Shown here piece by piece: positions 33,892-41,913 of a stretch of 64,000 nucleotides of DNA (position 1 is its first letter; every line of letters begins with the position of its first letter). The DNA is from Microvirga lotononidis. GTDB taxonomy: Bacteria; Pseudomonadota; Alphaproteobacteria; Rhizobiales; Beijerinckiaceae. The stretch covers positions 2,864,001-2,928,000 of the forward strand of contig NZ_CP141048.1 of the NCBI RefSeq assembly GCF_034627025.1, written 5' to 3'. The position numbers and the translations under genes are program-made. The notes under the pieces were generated by a model that saw only the letters and a program-made list of their open reading frames with translations, did not search any database and was not told the origin of the DNA.

Positions 33892-34752
33892 TCAGATCCC
33901 GCTTTCCGAAGAGCCGCCCGGTCGCCGCCGGGTCGAAGCGGCCCGGCCGGCGCCGGAGGTTTCCACCAAGCCGGTGCTTCCCGCGCCCGCCGCGCCTACG
34001 CCCGACATCGTAGAACCGCCAATCCCCGCATCCGCCTGCTGCTGGACCCTAAGGTTGTTCTGCACGTGAGTGACGCCGGAGACCGCCTCGGCCAGATCCT
34101 CCGCGTGCCGCTTCTCGAAGCGACTGTTCACGGTGCCGGTGAGCGTCACCTCACGGTTCTCCACCCGCACCTCGATCTCCGACGCGTCGACATGCGGATC
34201 CTCCGTAAGACGATCGTTCAAGTCTTCCGTGATGCGGGCGTCCGAGCGCTGATAACCTTTCGGCCCGCGCCCTCGATGCATGCCGACCTCGCGCATGTCC
34301 CGTTCGCGGCGGCGTTCCGCTCCCTCGTCGCCGAACCAGGACCGGACCTCGTCGCCCGCCCGTTCGAAGAAGCCGCGATCCTCGTTGTAGTCGCGCGAGC
34401 CGCGTCCGAAGCTCTCCGATCCGGAACGGTTCCGGCCATACCGGTCCTGCCCGAACTGATCCGGGTCGCGGCGGCGGTCGGAGCCGAAGAAGGGCCTCTC
34501 ATAGCCCCCGCGATCCTCGCCGACCACATCGCGCCAGTCCAGGGACGAGCCGCCGCTGCCGTAGCCGGCCGAGTCGCCGTAATCGCGCTCGCGGACTTCA
34601 CGCTCCAGGCGCCAGCCGTCGTCCTCTCCCGACCGGGAACCCCGCTCGTATCCCGCGGCCCGGTTGCCGAAGCCTCGGCGGGCGATGTAGCCTTCGTCCT
34701 CGCGGTCGCGCCAGTCGAAATCCTGATTTCCGTAGCGGCGTTCATGGGCCAT
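33892..34752 (-). CDS. BON domain-containing protein with an Arg/Gly/Asp-rich N-terminus
   Basis: A 286-residue protein. The first 170 residues are charged, low-complexity and rich in Arg, Asp, Gly and Tyr (repeats like DWRDRED, GRGSRDYNED), and look disordered. A BON domain follows at about 170-240 (DARITEDLNDRLTEDPHVDASEIEV then REVTLTGTVNSRFEKRHAEDLAE), then a Gly/Ala-rich tail. BON domains bind membranes or lipids in OsmY-like stress proteins. AGGAG precedes the ATG at 34752, and no signal peptide is present. A perfect EcfG promoter lies upstream. Confidence 0.85.
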   Translation of the reverse strand: MAHERRYGNQDFDWRDREDEGYIARRGFGNRAAGYERGSRSGEDDGWRLEREVRERDYGDSAGYGSGGSSLDWRDVVGEDRGGYERPFFGSDRRRDPDQFGQDRYGRNRSGSESFGRGSRDYNEDRGFFERAGDEVRSWFGDEGAERRRERDMREVGMHRGRGPKGYQRSDARITEDLNDRLTEDPHVDASEIEVRVENREVTLTGTVNSRFEKRHAEDLAEAVSGVTHVQNNLRVQQQADAGIGGSTMSGVGAAGAGSTGLVETSGAGRAASTRRRPGGSSESGI

Positions 34753-34808
34753 GGGAGTGCTCCTCGTCATCATGAAACGGGCCACCCGGAGGGTGGTGTC
34801 GCGCAACC

Positions 34809-34833
34809 AACGTGAAGGCCGGGCGAGTGTTCC
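34809..34833 (-). promoter_or_regulatory. Sigma-EcfG promoter of the BON-domain gene
   Basis: On the minus strand: GGAAC (34833-34829), exactly 16 bases, CGTT (34812-34809). A perfect consensus match, 57 bases upstream of the start codon. Confidence 0.75.
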
Positions 34834-34942
34834 TGGGTGTGAACGCCACAACCCGCCGAGGTTTTTCCAAGGCCGCGCTTGAACGCTTGGGCCGCAGCCC
34901 GCATTGACCGGAACGGAATTCTCGAGCGAGCCGAGGTGCAAG

Positions 34943-35206
34943 ATGGCGGATCTGTCCGGTTTGAGCGACGACGCGCTGGCGGTCTTCGCCTTCGCCGCCT
35001 ATCACGAGCTGTCGAGCGGTCAGCGGATCCGCGGCGTGGTCCAGAAGGACGGCGTCGGCCACAAGGCCAGCGACGCCGCTGTGGACGAACTCGACGGACG
35101 GGGCTTCGTCAAGTCCGACGGGCAGGAGATCGTCTTCACCCTGGCCGGTGAGGAAGCCTTGCAGCACATCGTGTCCGGGATCCGCCAGAGCGGCCGGAAT
35201 CCCTGA
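34943..35206 (+). CDS. Small winged-helix-like protein
   Basis: An 87-residue protein from the ATG at 34943, with GAGGTG upstream. The order helix, helix, helix, strand and a turn rich in Gly (VDELDGRGFVKSDGQEIVFTLAGEEAL) looks like a lone winged-helix domain, in the manner of MarR- or PadR-type folds. No DNA-binding family could be named. It may be a small DNA-binding protein. It reads toward cspA. Confidence 0.6.
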   Translation: MADLSGLSDDALAVFAFAAYHELSSGQRIRGVVQKDGVGHKASDAAVDELDGRGFVKSDGQEIVFTLAGEEALQHIVSGIRQSGRNP

Positions 35207-35424
35207 TTCTCCACAGCCGTGCCGTTCCTCTCCCGGCCGGGCCTTTGCCTTGTAATTGCCCCATCTGTGCCTTAGGTACAGGCCATCGACATTTGGCCGG
35301 ACGACTGGGCTTCCCGCTTTGGCACTGCCGGGCGCACGTTCCTTCTCTCTACCATCTATCGACTAACGGGTGGCTGGCCCCAGGCCCTCATCCACGTGCA
35401 ATCGACAGTGAAAAGGATTTCCCA
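35207..35424 (+). promoter_or_regulatory. Leader and possible promoter of the cold-shock gene
   Basis: A 218-base intergenic stretch. A possible promoter TTGTAA-N17-TAGGTA occupies 35250-35278 and would give a leader of about 140 bases, the long 5' untranslated region usual for cold-shock mRNAs. The promoter call is weak. Confidence 0.3.
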
Positions 35425-35634
35425 ATGGAACAGGGAACCGTGAAGTGGTACAATGAAACCAAGGGTTATGGTTTCATCCAGCCCGACAACGGCGGCAAGG
35501 ACGTGTTCGTTCATGCGACCGCTCTCGAGCGGGCCGGCATGCGCGGCTTGCGCGAAGGCCAGAAGATCTCTTACGAGCTTCAGACCGACCAGCGCACCGG
35601 CCGCCAGTCTGCAGTGAACCTGCAGAACGCGTAA
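35425..35634 (+). CDS. cspA: Cold-shock protein
   Basis: A 69-residue single cold-shock domain. RNP-1-like KGYGFIQP and RNP-2-like DVFVHAT are present, with the N-terminal GTVKWYNETKGYG signature. It binds single-stranded nucleic acid and keeps mRNA unstructured at low temperature. A terminator follows, but the gene 25 bases beyond encodes IF-1, an arrangement common in rhizobia. The exact paralogue is not resolved, so the symbol is generic. Confidence 0.93.
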   Translation: MEQGTVKWYNETKGYGFIQPDNGGKDVFVHATALERAGMRGLREGQKISYELQTDQRTGRQSAVNLQNA

Positions 35635-35677
35635 GGTTTAATGCCGGAGGGCGTGCCCCGCACGTCCTCTTGCAGAT

Positions 35678-35707
35678 AGCCGTTCCGGTTCAGGGGCGGC
35701 TTTTTTG
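35678..35707 (+). terminator. Rho-independent terminator after the cold-shock gene
   Basis: A 9-bp stem AGCCGTTCC / GGGGCGGCT (two G-U pairs) with a six-base loop, followed by a run of T's. The IF-1 gene starts 19 bases later, so read-through or a promoter inside this stretch is needed for infA. Confidence 0.8.
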
Positions 35708-35725
35708 TTATGGGAAAGGCTTTGC

Positions 35726-36007
35726 ATGGCAAAGGAAGAACTAATCACCTTCGAGGGACTTGTGACCGAGATTCTGCCCGATGCGCGCTACCGCGTGCAG
35801 CTCGACAACGGACACGAGGTCATCGCCTACACGGCCGGAAAGATGAAGAAGAACCGCATCAAGACCCTGGCCGGTGACCGCGTGACCGTCGAGATGTCGC
35901 CCTACGATCTGGAAAAGGGCCGACTGATCTTCCGTCACAAGGATTCGGGTGCCTCTTCCGGTCCGCGCCCGCCGCAGCGCGGCAATCAGCAGTTCCGGCG
36001 CCGCTAA
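35726..36007 (+). CDS. infA: Translation initiation factor IF-1 with C-terminal tail
   Basis: A 93-residue protein. Residues 1-72 are a normal IF-1 S1/OB domain ([41 protein letters not shown]). An extra 20-residue tail rich in Ser, Pro, Gln and Arg follows, so this is longer than the usual 72-residue form. Alphaproteobacteria often have two infA copies, and this cspA-linked, tailed version is probably the accessory one. It occupies the ribosomal A site during initiation. Confidence 0.92.
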   Translation: MAKEELITFEGLVTEILPDARYRVQLDNGHEVIAYTAGKMKKNRIKTLAGDRVTVEMSPYDLEKGRLIFRHKDSGASSGPRPPQRGNQQFRRR

Positions 36008-36010
36008 AAC

Positions 36011-36036
36011 CACAGGCGCTCCCGGGGGTGCGCCTG
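36011..36036 (-). terminator. Terminator between infA and the nepR-ecfG operon
   Basis: An 8-bp stem ACAGGCGC / GCGCCTGT with a 10-base loop, followed on the minus strand by GGTTTTAG. It most likely ends the ecfG transcript. Confidence 0.65.
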
Positions 36037-36070
36037 TCGGCAGTAAGCTCCTGGCTTGCCTTGAGACCCG

Positions 36071-36619
36071 TCACGCGACCGCGTGCATCACCGAGAGGGT
36101 GACGCGGTCGGGACCGAGATCCTCCTCCATGTCGGTGAAGTGCATGAGTTCGGCGAGACGGTTGCGGGCGCGGTTGACGCGGCTCTTGATGGTGCCGACC
36201 GCGCAGCCGCAGATCTCCGCCGCCTGCTCGTAGGAGAAGCCCGAGGCTCCCACCAGCAGCAGCGCCTCGCGCTGGTCGTGGGGCAGGCGGGCGAGCGCCT
36301 TCTGCAGATCCTCGAAATCGAGATGGGGCATCTGGTCCGGCTGGACCGAGAGCGCGGCGGCGTATTTGCCGTCCGCATCCTCGACCTCGCGACGGCGCTT
36401 GCGGTACTCGGAATGGAACAGGTTGCGCAGGATGGTGAAGAGCCAGGCCTGCATGTTCGTGCCCGGCTGGAAGCGGTCGATATTGGCGATCGCCCGCATC
36501 AGGGTTTCCTGCACGAGGTCGTCGGCGCGGTCCACGTTGTTCGTGAGCGAGATGGCGAAGGCGCGAAGGTTCGGCGTCGCCTTGAGCATGGAGTCGCGCA
36601 AATCGATGTCGATACTCAT
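36071..36619 (-). CDS. ecfG: General-stress ECF sigma factor (EcfG family)
   Basis: A 182-residue sigma factor. Region 2 (NVDRADDLVQETLMRAI, then the AWLFTILRNLFHSEYRKRRRE helix) and region 4 (LPHDQREALLLVGASGFSYEQAAEICG, GTIKSRVNRAR) are both typical of EcfG. It directs RNA polymerase to GGAAC-N16/17-CGTT promoters. Its ATG overlaps the nepR stop (ATGA). NepR holds it inactive until PhyR-P sequesters NepR. A perfect EcfG promoter upstream of nepR implies positive autoregulation. Confidence 0.94.
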   Translation of the reverse strand: MSIDIDLRDSMLKATPNLRAFAISLTNNVDRADDLVQETLMRAIANIDRFQPGTNMQAWLFTILRNLFHSEYRKRRREVEDADGKYAAALSVQPDQMPHLDFEDLQKALARLPHDQREALLLVGASGFSYEQAAEICGCAVGTIKSRVNRARNRLAELMHFTDMEEDLGPDRVTLSVMHAVA

Positions 36620-36861
36620 GATTGCTGCTTCTCTCCCTTCACGCCATCGAGCCGGTTGATGATCTCGATGAAACGGTCCGGCACCGGCTGCTCGCCCAGC
36701 GCCAGGGCATCGTAGAACTGGCGCAGACGCTGGCCGATCTGGGCCTGGACGGAGCGGCTGAGGGCAGGGGATGTGGACGTGTTGAGACCAGGAACGGGCT
36801 CTGGATCGTCGTAGGGCATCAGATTTGGATTCTTTTTCTGCATCGAGTCGTCCTGGTCCAT
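36616..36861 (-). CDS. nepR: Anti-sigma factor NepR
   Basis: An 81-residue protein from the ATG at 36861; another ATG at 36843 has a better-placed AGGA and is equally possible. The C-terminal helices contain the NepR core IGQRLRQFYDALALGEQPVPDRFIEIINRLD, while the N-terminal part is disordered and Pro/Asn-rich. NepR binds and inhibits sigma-EcfG. The gene is coupled to ecfG. The response regulator gene phyR, often adjacent, is not found in this window. Confidence 0.92.
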   Translation of the reverse strand: MDQDDSMQKKNPNLMPYDDPEPVPGLNTSTSPALSRSVQAQIGQRLRQFYDALALGEQPVPDRFIEIINRLDGVKGEKQQS

Positions 36862-36919
36862 CGAGGGCGGCGATCTCCCGCAGGGCGCGCTGAAGGCGGC
36901 ATCCCATCGCCGAGGAAGT

Positions 36920-36944
36920 AACGTCAAGCCGCTCTGATCGTTCC
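36920..36944 (-). promoter_or_regulatory. Sigma-EcfG promoter of nepR-ecfG
   Basis: On the minus strand: GGAAC (36944-36940), 16 bases, CGTT (36923-36920), a perfect match. Transcription would start near 36911, leaving a 50-base leader to the NepR start at 36861. Confidence 0.85.
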
Positions 36945-36990
36945 GCTTGCCGACCCGACCCTTTGGGACTCATCCACAGGCAAGAGCGCG

Positions 36991-37016
36991 GGAACTTTTT
37001 CTCTTACGGTCAAGTT
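36991..37016 (+). promoter_or_regulatory. Candidate sigma-EcfG promoter of the DUF3309 gene
   Basis: GGAAC (36991-36995), 17-base spacer, AGTT (37013-37016). It deviates from the consensus only at the first -10 base. The start codon is 54 bases further on. Confidence 0.55.
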
Positions 37017-37069
37017 TTCTTGAGCGAACGCCGCCGTCTCGCGGCGAAGATTGTGGACGGAGTATTTCC

Positions 37070-37228
37070 ATGGCACTCAGCACCATTCTGCTCATTCTCA
37101 TCATCCTTCTGCTCATCGGCGCGGTGCCCGCCTGGCCCTACAGCCGCGGCTGGGGTTACGGGCCGAGCGGCCTTCTCGGCGTCGTCCTGCTCATCCTCAT
37201 CATCCTGCTGCTGATGGGGCGGATCTAG
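37070..37228 (+). CDS. DUF3309 family small membrane protein
   Basis: A 52-residue hydrophobic peptide with two membrane helices (ILLILIILLLIGAVPAWPYS and LLGVVLLILIILLLMG) around a GWGYGPSG turn, which is the DUF3309 signature. Its function is unknown; members are abundant and often general-stress induced. It is divergent from nepR-ecfG, with an EcfG-like site upstream. It may be co-transcribed with the HWE kinase gene 126 bases downstream. Confidence 0.88.
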   Translation: MALSTILLILIILLLIGAVPAWPYSRGWGYGPSGLLGVVLLILIILLLMGRI

Positions 37229-37354
37229 AACCAAATCGAGGGATCGTCCCTCCCTTAAACGACGGGAGCCCTGCGGCCGTGGCCGGGGGCTTCCTTCGAG
37301 AGGTGGAATTCATTTTGCCGTAGTGTTATAGCGGGACGAAAGAATAGGCCCCGC

Positions 37355-38677
37355 TTGCTGATACGTTTCACGACGCTTAGCCCGCTTTCCTGGACTGCCG
37401 CATCCCTGCACGCCGTGGGGGCTGTCGGCGTGGCGATGATCGCCCGCTATGCGCTCGATCCCCTGCTCGGCGACGAGCTGCCCTACATCACACTCTATCC
37501 GGCGGTGCTGTTCACGGCCATCGTGGCCGGAGGCTGGACCGGAATGGGAGCGCTGCTCCTGGGCGTGGCGGCCACTTTCTGGTTCCTCTCCGTAAGCCCC
37601 GGACCGGCACCGTTCTCCGCCCAGACCCTGACGGGGCTCATCATCTATCTGTTCGGCGGCGCCTTCTCGGTCGTGGCGGCGTCGTCCCTGCGAAGCGCGG
37701 CGGCCCGGCTCGAAGTCGCCCAGGAGAGGCTGCTCGCGACCCTCGAAGCGTCCGGCGCCGGGACGTGGCGCTGGGATTTCCGCGCCAATGCGGTCGACTG
37801 GGACCCGGCCCTCGCACGCCTCTTCGGCCTCGAACCGGCGCAGGCGCCGCGCCAGCGGGGGGATTTCCGCCGCTACGTGCACCCGGACGATCAGGAGCAT
37901 ATCGGCCGCAGCATCGACGGCGCGATCGAGAGCGGGAGCACGGTCGATTACGAGTTCCGGGCCATCCTGGCCGACGGTTCCCTGCGCTGGATGTATACCC
38001 GCAGCCGCCTGCTGCGGGACACCAAGGGCGGACCGGCTCTCATGGTGGGCGCCTGCCTGGACATTACGGAGCGGAAGCGCGCCCAGGAACAGCAGATGCT
38101 CCTGGTGCAGGAGCTGAACCATCGCGTGACGAACACGCTCTCCGTCGTCCAGTCGCTGGCGCATCACACGCGGCGGGGCAGCCGCGATCTCGACGGCTTC
38201 CAGGAAACGTTCCTGGCGCGCCTCATGGCGCTGTCGGCCACGCACAATATCCTGACGCGCGAATTGTGGGAGAGCGCCTCGCTCGAGGACATCCTTCATG
38301 CGGAGATGATCCCCTATGGCGGGCTCGACAAGGGCCGGGTGACCATGGCGGGCGAGCCGATCCGCCTGAAGCCGCAGCAGGCCCTCGGCTTCGGCCTCGC
38401 CCTGCACGAGCTTGCCACCAACGCGGCGAAATACGGCGCGCTCTCCATCCCGCATGGGCGGCTCGACATCTCCTGGCGGGCCGAGATGGACGAGGACGGC
38501 CGGCGGCGGTTGTCGCTCGATTGGGTCGAGCAGGGCGGTCCCATGGTGGAGCCCCCGAAGCGCCTCGGCTTCGGCTCGCGCCTCATCGAGCGCAGCATCC
38601 GCGACGAGCTCGGCGGCGGCCTCGACCTGCGCTTCCAGCCCGACGGCCTGCGCTGCTCGCTGAGCCTGCCTCTTTGA
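37355..38677 (+). CDS. HWE-family sensor histidine kinase with PAS domain
   Basis: A 440-residue kinase starting at a TTG; no ATG is available near the N-terminus. A DUF4118-like block of three or four membrane helices (about 10-105) leads to a PAS_3 domain (125-240, with the RRYVHPDD segment) and an HWE kinase core. The phospho-acceptor is H256 in ELNHRVTNTLSVVQ, and the ATP domain contains HELATNAAKYGAL. HWE/HisKA2 kinases commonly feed PhyR. Being next to nepR-ecfG, it is a good candidate input kinase of the stress response. Confidence 0.85.
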   Translation: MLIRFTTLSPLSWTAASLHAVGAVGVAMIARYALDPLLGDELPYITLYPAVLFTAIVAGGWTGMGALLLGVAATFWFLSVSPGPAPFSAQTLTGLIIYLFGGAFSVVAASSLRSAAARLEVAQERLLATLEASGAGTWRWDFRANAVDWDPALARLFGLEPAQAPRQRGDFRRYVHPDDQEHIGRSIDGAIESGSTVDYEFRAILADGSLRWMYTRSRLLRDTKGGPALMVGACLDITERKRAQEQQMLLVQELNHRVTNTLSVVQSLAHHTRRGSRDLDGFQETFLARLMALSATHNILTRELWESASLEDILHAEMIPYGGLDKGRVTMAGEPIRLKPQQALGFGLALHELATNAAKYGALSIPHGRLDISWRAEMDEDGRRRLSLDWVEQGGPMVEPPKRLGFGSRLIERSIRDELGGGLDLRFQPDGLRCSLSLPL

Positions 38678-38966
38678 AGCCATGAGCCGAAGGGTCGAGG
38701 GCCGGGAAGGGGCGGGCGCCAACCTTGCGAAGGGAGAGATAGCACCTTGAAACGCGGGTGAGGGGCTGCGCCCTCTCCGGGCCTTCGTCCGCGGAAGGGC
38801 CACCTCGACGCGCAAGCCTGCGCCTCAGCGCCGGAGCCGTGACGGTACACGCATGGCCCGCTGGCGCTGGTCGCGCCAGAAGGCGCTGAAGAGCCGACGT
38901 TTGCCGATTTGCGGGGCGGTGAATGTTGGGTCGGTTGCCGACCTTTCGTCTCCAATCGAAGATCGG

Positions 38967-39371
38967 TCAGTCTATCCCTGAACCGTCCTTTTTATCTTCA
39001 TAGAGTTCCAGGGGAAGCCCGTCGGGATCGGTGAAGAAGGTGAAGCGTTGCTGCGTGTGTTCGTCGATGCGGATCGGTTCGACTGCAATTCCGAAGGCTT
39101 CCAGACGCTCGATGATCGGCTCCAGGGTCTCCACGCGGAAGGCGAGGTGCCGCAGGCCGCGCGCCTCCGGGTGCGAGGGGCGGGGCGGCGGGGTGGGAAA
39201 CGAGAAAAGCTCGATCTGGGCCGAGCCGATCAGAAGATCGCATTTCCAGGACCGCCGCTCCGCGCGCCAGACCTCGCGGATGATCGGCAGACCCAGGATC
39301 TCGGAGTAGAATTCCTTCGAGCGGCCGTAGTCCGAGCAGATGATCGCAACGTGGTGGATGGCATTCAGCAT
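38967..39371 (-). CDS. gloA2: VOC family protein (glyoxalase-like, GloA2 group)
   Basis: A 134-residue single VOC module repeat pair. HHVAIICSDYGRSKEFYSEILGL opens the fold and the C-terminal FTDPDGLPLELYE closes it, with metal-ligand-type His and Glu residues in place. It resembles the SMU1112c/YaeR branch often labelled GloA2. The ATG at 39371 has GAGG five bases upstream. The substrate is unknown. It lies downstream of the LacI gene on the same strand but 78 bases apart. Confidence 0.85.
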   Translation of the reverse strand: MLNAIHHVAIICSDYGRSKEFYSEILGLPIIREVWRAERRSWKCDLLIGSAQIELFSFPTPPPRPSHPEARGLRHLAFRVETLEPIIERLEAFGIAVEPIRIDEHTQQRFTFFTDPDGLPLELYEDKKDGSGID

Positions 39372-39449
39372 CGGAGCCTCGGATCCCGGTTCCTCGATCA
39401 ATGACGCGCGCTTGGCGGTTCGTCGTCGCTTCGTGCTCGCGAAGCAAGC

Positions 39450-40568
39450 CTAACCCGTCGCCGCCTTCGCCATCGGCTGGAGTTTCGCCTTTCTCGCGAT
39501 GGGAGGCGGTGCGCCGACGGACTGCCTTTCGATCAGCTTGGTGGCCAGCATTATCCGTTTGGGCGTTCCGGCGGCGCTGTTGATGCGCTTGATCAAGATC
39601 TGCGCGCTTTCCATGCCAAGATCGTAGACCGGTTGCGCGATGACGGTGATCGGCGGGCTCGTCACGCTCGTCCAATCCGCATCGTGGAAGGCAACGAGGG
39701 AAATGTCGTCCGGAATCGACATGCCCATGGCCCGAATGACTTTGAACGCCTCGAGACCGACCACATTGTCCGACGCGAGTATGGCGGTGGGGCGATGCGG
39801 CGTCGAAAGGAGATCCGCGATGATCCGCCCCGAACCTCCCTGACGCGTCGCTCCCAGGCGGATATATTGCTCGGGCCGCTCGATTCCCGCCTCGGCGGAC
39901 GCTGCCAGGAAACCGTCGATACGATCCATTACGGTTGTCAGGCTGATCTGGTGCGGTCCTTTGTAGATCGGGTCGTCGGATGCGGTCGCCGTGATGTAGG
40001 AGATGTGCCTGTGTCCGGCCTCGATCAGCATGCGCGTCGCCGCAGCGGCCGCCGCCCGGTCATCGGTAACGACGCTGTCGACCTTCAGCTTGGGGACGGC
40101 ACGGTCCAGCAGGACCAAGGGGCGGCCCGATCTCTGCACGCCTTCCAGATGCTGGATATGAGACATGGAGGCAGGAGTGACGATCAGACCGTCGACTCTC
40201 TTGCCGAGAAGAACCTGGATCGCGGCCTGCTCCTTTTCGACCTCCTCTCCGGAGTTTGCCAGAATGACATCGAAGCCGGCCGCGCGCGCGACATCGCTGA
40301 TGCCACGGACCGCCTGCCCGAAATAAGGGTTCTCGATGTCGCCGACGATGACGCCGATCGTTCGCGAGCGGCCGGTCGTCATGCTGCGGGCGAGTTCGTT
40401 CGGCTGGTAGCCCAGCGACCGCGCAGCCGTAAGAACTTTCTCCCTCATCTCGGGGCTGGCGGTTCCGTAGCTGCCCAGCACCCTTGCGGCTGTGGCCTTC
40501 GAGACGCCGGCCGCGCGAGCCACGTCCTGGAGAGTGACCAATCGTTTCGGGGCTGTTCTATTGTTCAT
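39450..40568 (-). CDS. LacI family transcriptional regulator
   Basis: A 372-residue repressor. The helix-turn-helix VTLQDVARAAGVSKATAARVLG lies at residues 11-32, the hinge helix LARSMTTGRS is next, and a periplasmic-binding-protein-type effector domain starts IGVIVGDIENPYFGQ. Two copies of the perfect palindrome TGAGACCGGTCTCA in the divergent region are almost certainly its operators. It presumably represses the oxidoreductase/ABC module until a sugar- or amino-acid-like inducer binds. The start at 40568 follows AGGTCGAC. Confidence 0.92.
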   Translation of the reverse strand: MNNRTAPKRLVTLQDVARAAGVSKATAARVLGSYGTASPEMREKVLTAARSLGYQPNELARSMTTGRSRTIGVIVGDIENPYFGQAVRGISDVARAAGFDVILANSGEEVEKEQAAIQVLLGKRVDGLIVTPASMSHIQHLEGVQRSGRPLVLLDRAVPKLKVDSVVTDDRAAAAAATRMLIEAGHRHISYITATASDDPIYKGPHQISLTTVMDRIDGFLAASAEAGIERPEQYIRLGATRQGGSGRIIADLLSTPHRPTAILASDNVVGLEAFKVIRAMGMSIPDDISLVAFHDADWTSVTSPPITVIAQPVYDLGMESAQILIKRINSAAGTPKRIMLATKLIERQSVGAPPPIARKAKLQPMAKAATG

Positions 40569-40618
40569 GCGCGTCGACCTAAGGGACATTTTGCTGAAAC
40601 GTCAAGCTGAAGGCCCTG

Positions 40619-40662
40619 TTGACAGATGAGACCGGTCTCACATAGCCTTGAGACCGGTCTCA
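40619..40662 (+). promoter_or_regulatory. Divergent control region with two LacI-type operators
   Basis: A perfect -35 TTGACA (40619-40624) is followed by the operator TGAGACCGGTCTCA at 40627-40640 and an identical copy at 40649-40662. The operators are 14-bp perfect palindromes, with centres 22 bases (two helical turns) apart. The -10 element is poorly defined (CATAGC at 16 bases). Binding would block transcription of the downstream module and possibly of lacI itself. Confidence 0.8.
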
Positions 40663-40816
40663 CAATAGCAGATCGCTTAGTCCACCGGAAATGGAAACTC
40701 AGATGAGTGTGGATCGCCTTCGAGACGTACGTGCAGTGAAGCTGCGCATCCACCCAGGTATCGCGGCGGCACCCGTCGCGCCTGGTTCTTTCTCCTGCCG
40801 CGAAGGTGCATGATCA

Positions 40817-41824
40817 GTGTCCAATAAAGTCAGATGGGGCGTGCTGAGCACCGCCCAGATCGCCCGGAACAATGTCGTTCCGGCCATGCAGGCGGGAGCC
40901 TTCACGGAGGTCGTGGCGATTGCGTCCCGAGACGAGAGCCGGGCTCATGCGGCTGCGGCGGAGCTCGGAATTCCGCGGGCCTACGGATCCTATGAGGCCA
41001 TGCTCGCCGATCCCGAGATCGACGCGATCTACAATCCGCTGCCCAACCATCTGCATGCGGCCTTGACGATCAAGGCTCTGGAGGCTGGCAAGCATGTGCT
41101 CTGCGAGAAGCCGATCGCGCTCGACGCCGAGGAGGCGCGGCGGATCGAGGAAGCCCAGAAGAAAAGCGGATTGCTCGTGGGCGAGGCCTTCATGGTGCGC
41201 TTCCATCCGCAATGGCGGCGTGCGCGCGAGATCGTTCGCGAAGGAAGGTTGGGAGAGGTGCGCGCCATCCAGACGATCTTTTCCTATTTCCTGACCGACC
41301 CAGGCAACATCCGCAACCAGGCCGATATCGGTGGCGGTGGGCTCTACGATATCGGGTGCTATGCCATCGCTACGGCGCGTTTCATGTTCGAAGCCGAGCC
41401 CGAGCGCGTGATCGGCATCCTGGACGTGGATCCTCGGCTGGGAACGGATCGGTTGAGCAGCGGTCTTGCGGTGTTTCCCGAGGGCCGGCAGCTGGCTTTC
41501 ACCTGCGCAACGCAGCTCGTGCCCTGTCAGCGCGTGCAGATCCTCGGCACGCAAGGACGAATCGAGATCCAGATTCCTTTCAATGCACCTGCGAGCATGG
41601 AAGCGACCATCGTGATTGACGACGGACGGGACCTGTCCGGCAGCGGTCGCGAGCACGTCACGATCCCGCCAGCCGACCAGTACACTCTGCAAGGCGACGC
41701 CTTCTCACAGGCAATTCTCGGCGAGCAGCCCCTCGAATGGGGCGTTGGCGACGCCGTGTCCAACATGCGCGTGATCGATGCTCTCTTCCGCTCGGCCGGA
41801 TCGGGGCAATGGGAGCGCCCCTGA
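40817..41824 (+). CDS. Gfo/Idh/MocA family oxidoreductase
   Basis: A 335-residue NAD(P)-dependent oxidoreductase starting at GTG. The Rossmann motif begins WGVLSTAQIARNNVVPAM; YNPLPNHLHAALTIKALEAGKHVLCEKP is the family hallmark with the catalytic Lys-Pro pair, and GGGLYDIGCYAI follows. Substrates of this family are usually sugars, inositols or amino acid derivatives. It is the first gene of the LacI-controlled module, after a leader of about 150 bases. Confidence 0.9.
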   Translation: MSNKVRWGVLSTAQIARNNVVPAMQAGAFTEVVAIASRDESRAHAAAAELGIPRAYGSYEAMLADPEIDAIYNPLPNHLHAALTIKALEAGKHVLCEKPIALDAEEARRIEEAQKKSGLLVGEAFMVRFHPQWRRAREIVREGRLGEVRAIQTIFSYFLTDPGNIRNQADIGGGGLYDIGCYAIATARFMFEAEPERVIGILDVDPRLGTDRLSSGLAVFPEGRQLAFTCATQLVPCQRVQILGTQGRIEIQIPFNAPASMEATIVIDDGRDLSGSGREHVTIPPADQYTLQGDAFSQAILGEQPLEWGVGDAVSNMRVIDALFRSAGSGQWERP

Positions 41825-41913
41825 TCGCCCCGTTGCAGCGGATCGGCCTGCCGGAACTCTCAGGCTGACAGCTTCAATCCTTCAACGAAAAATGACACAG
41901 AAGGGAATATCCA

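Noticed and set aside
37310..38815. 501-codon minus-strand open frame
   Set aside because: Antisense to the HWE kinase, which has complete PAS and kinase motifs; this frame has only Arg/Gln/His-rich shadow composition.
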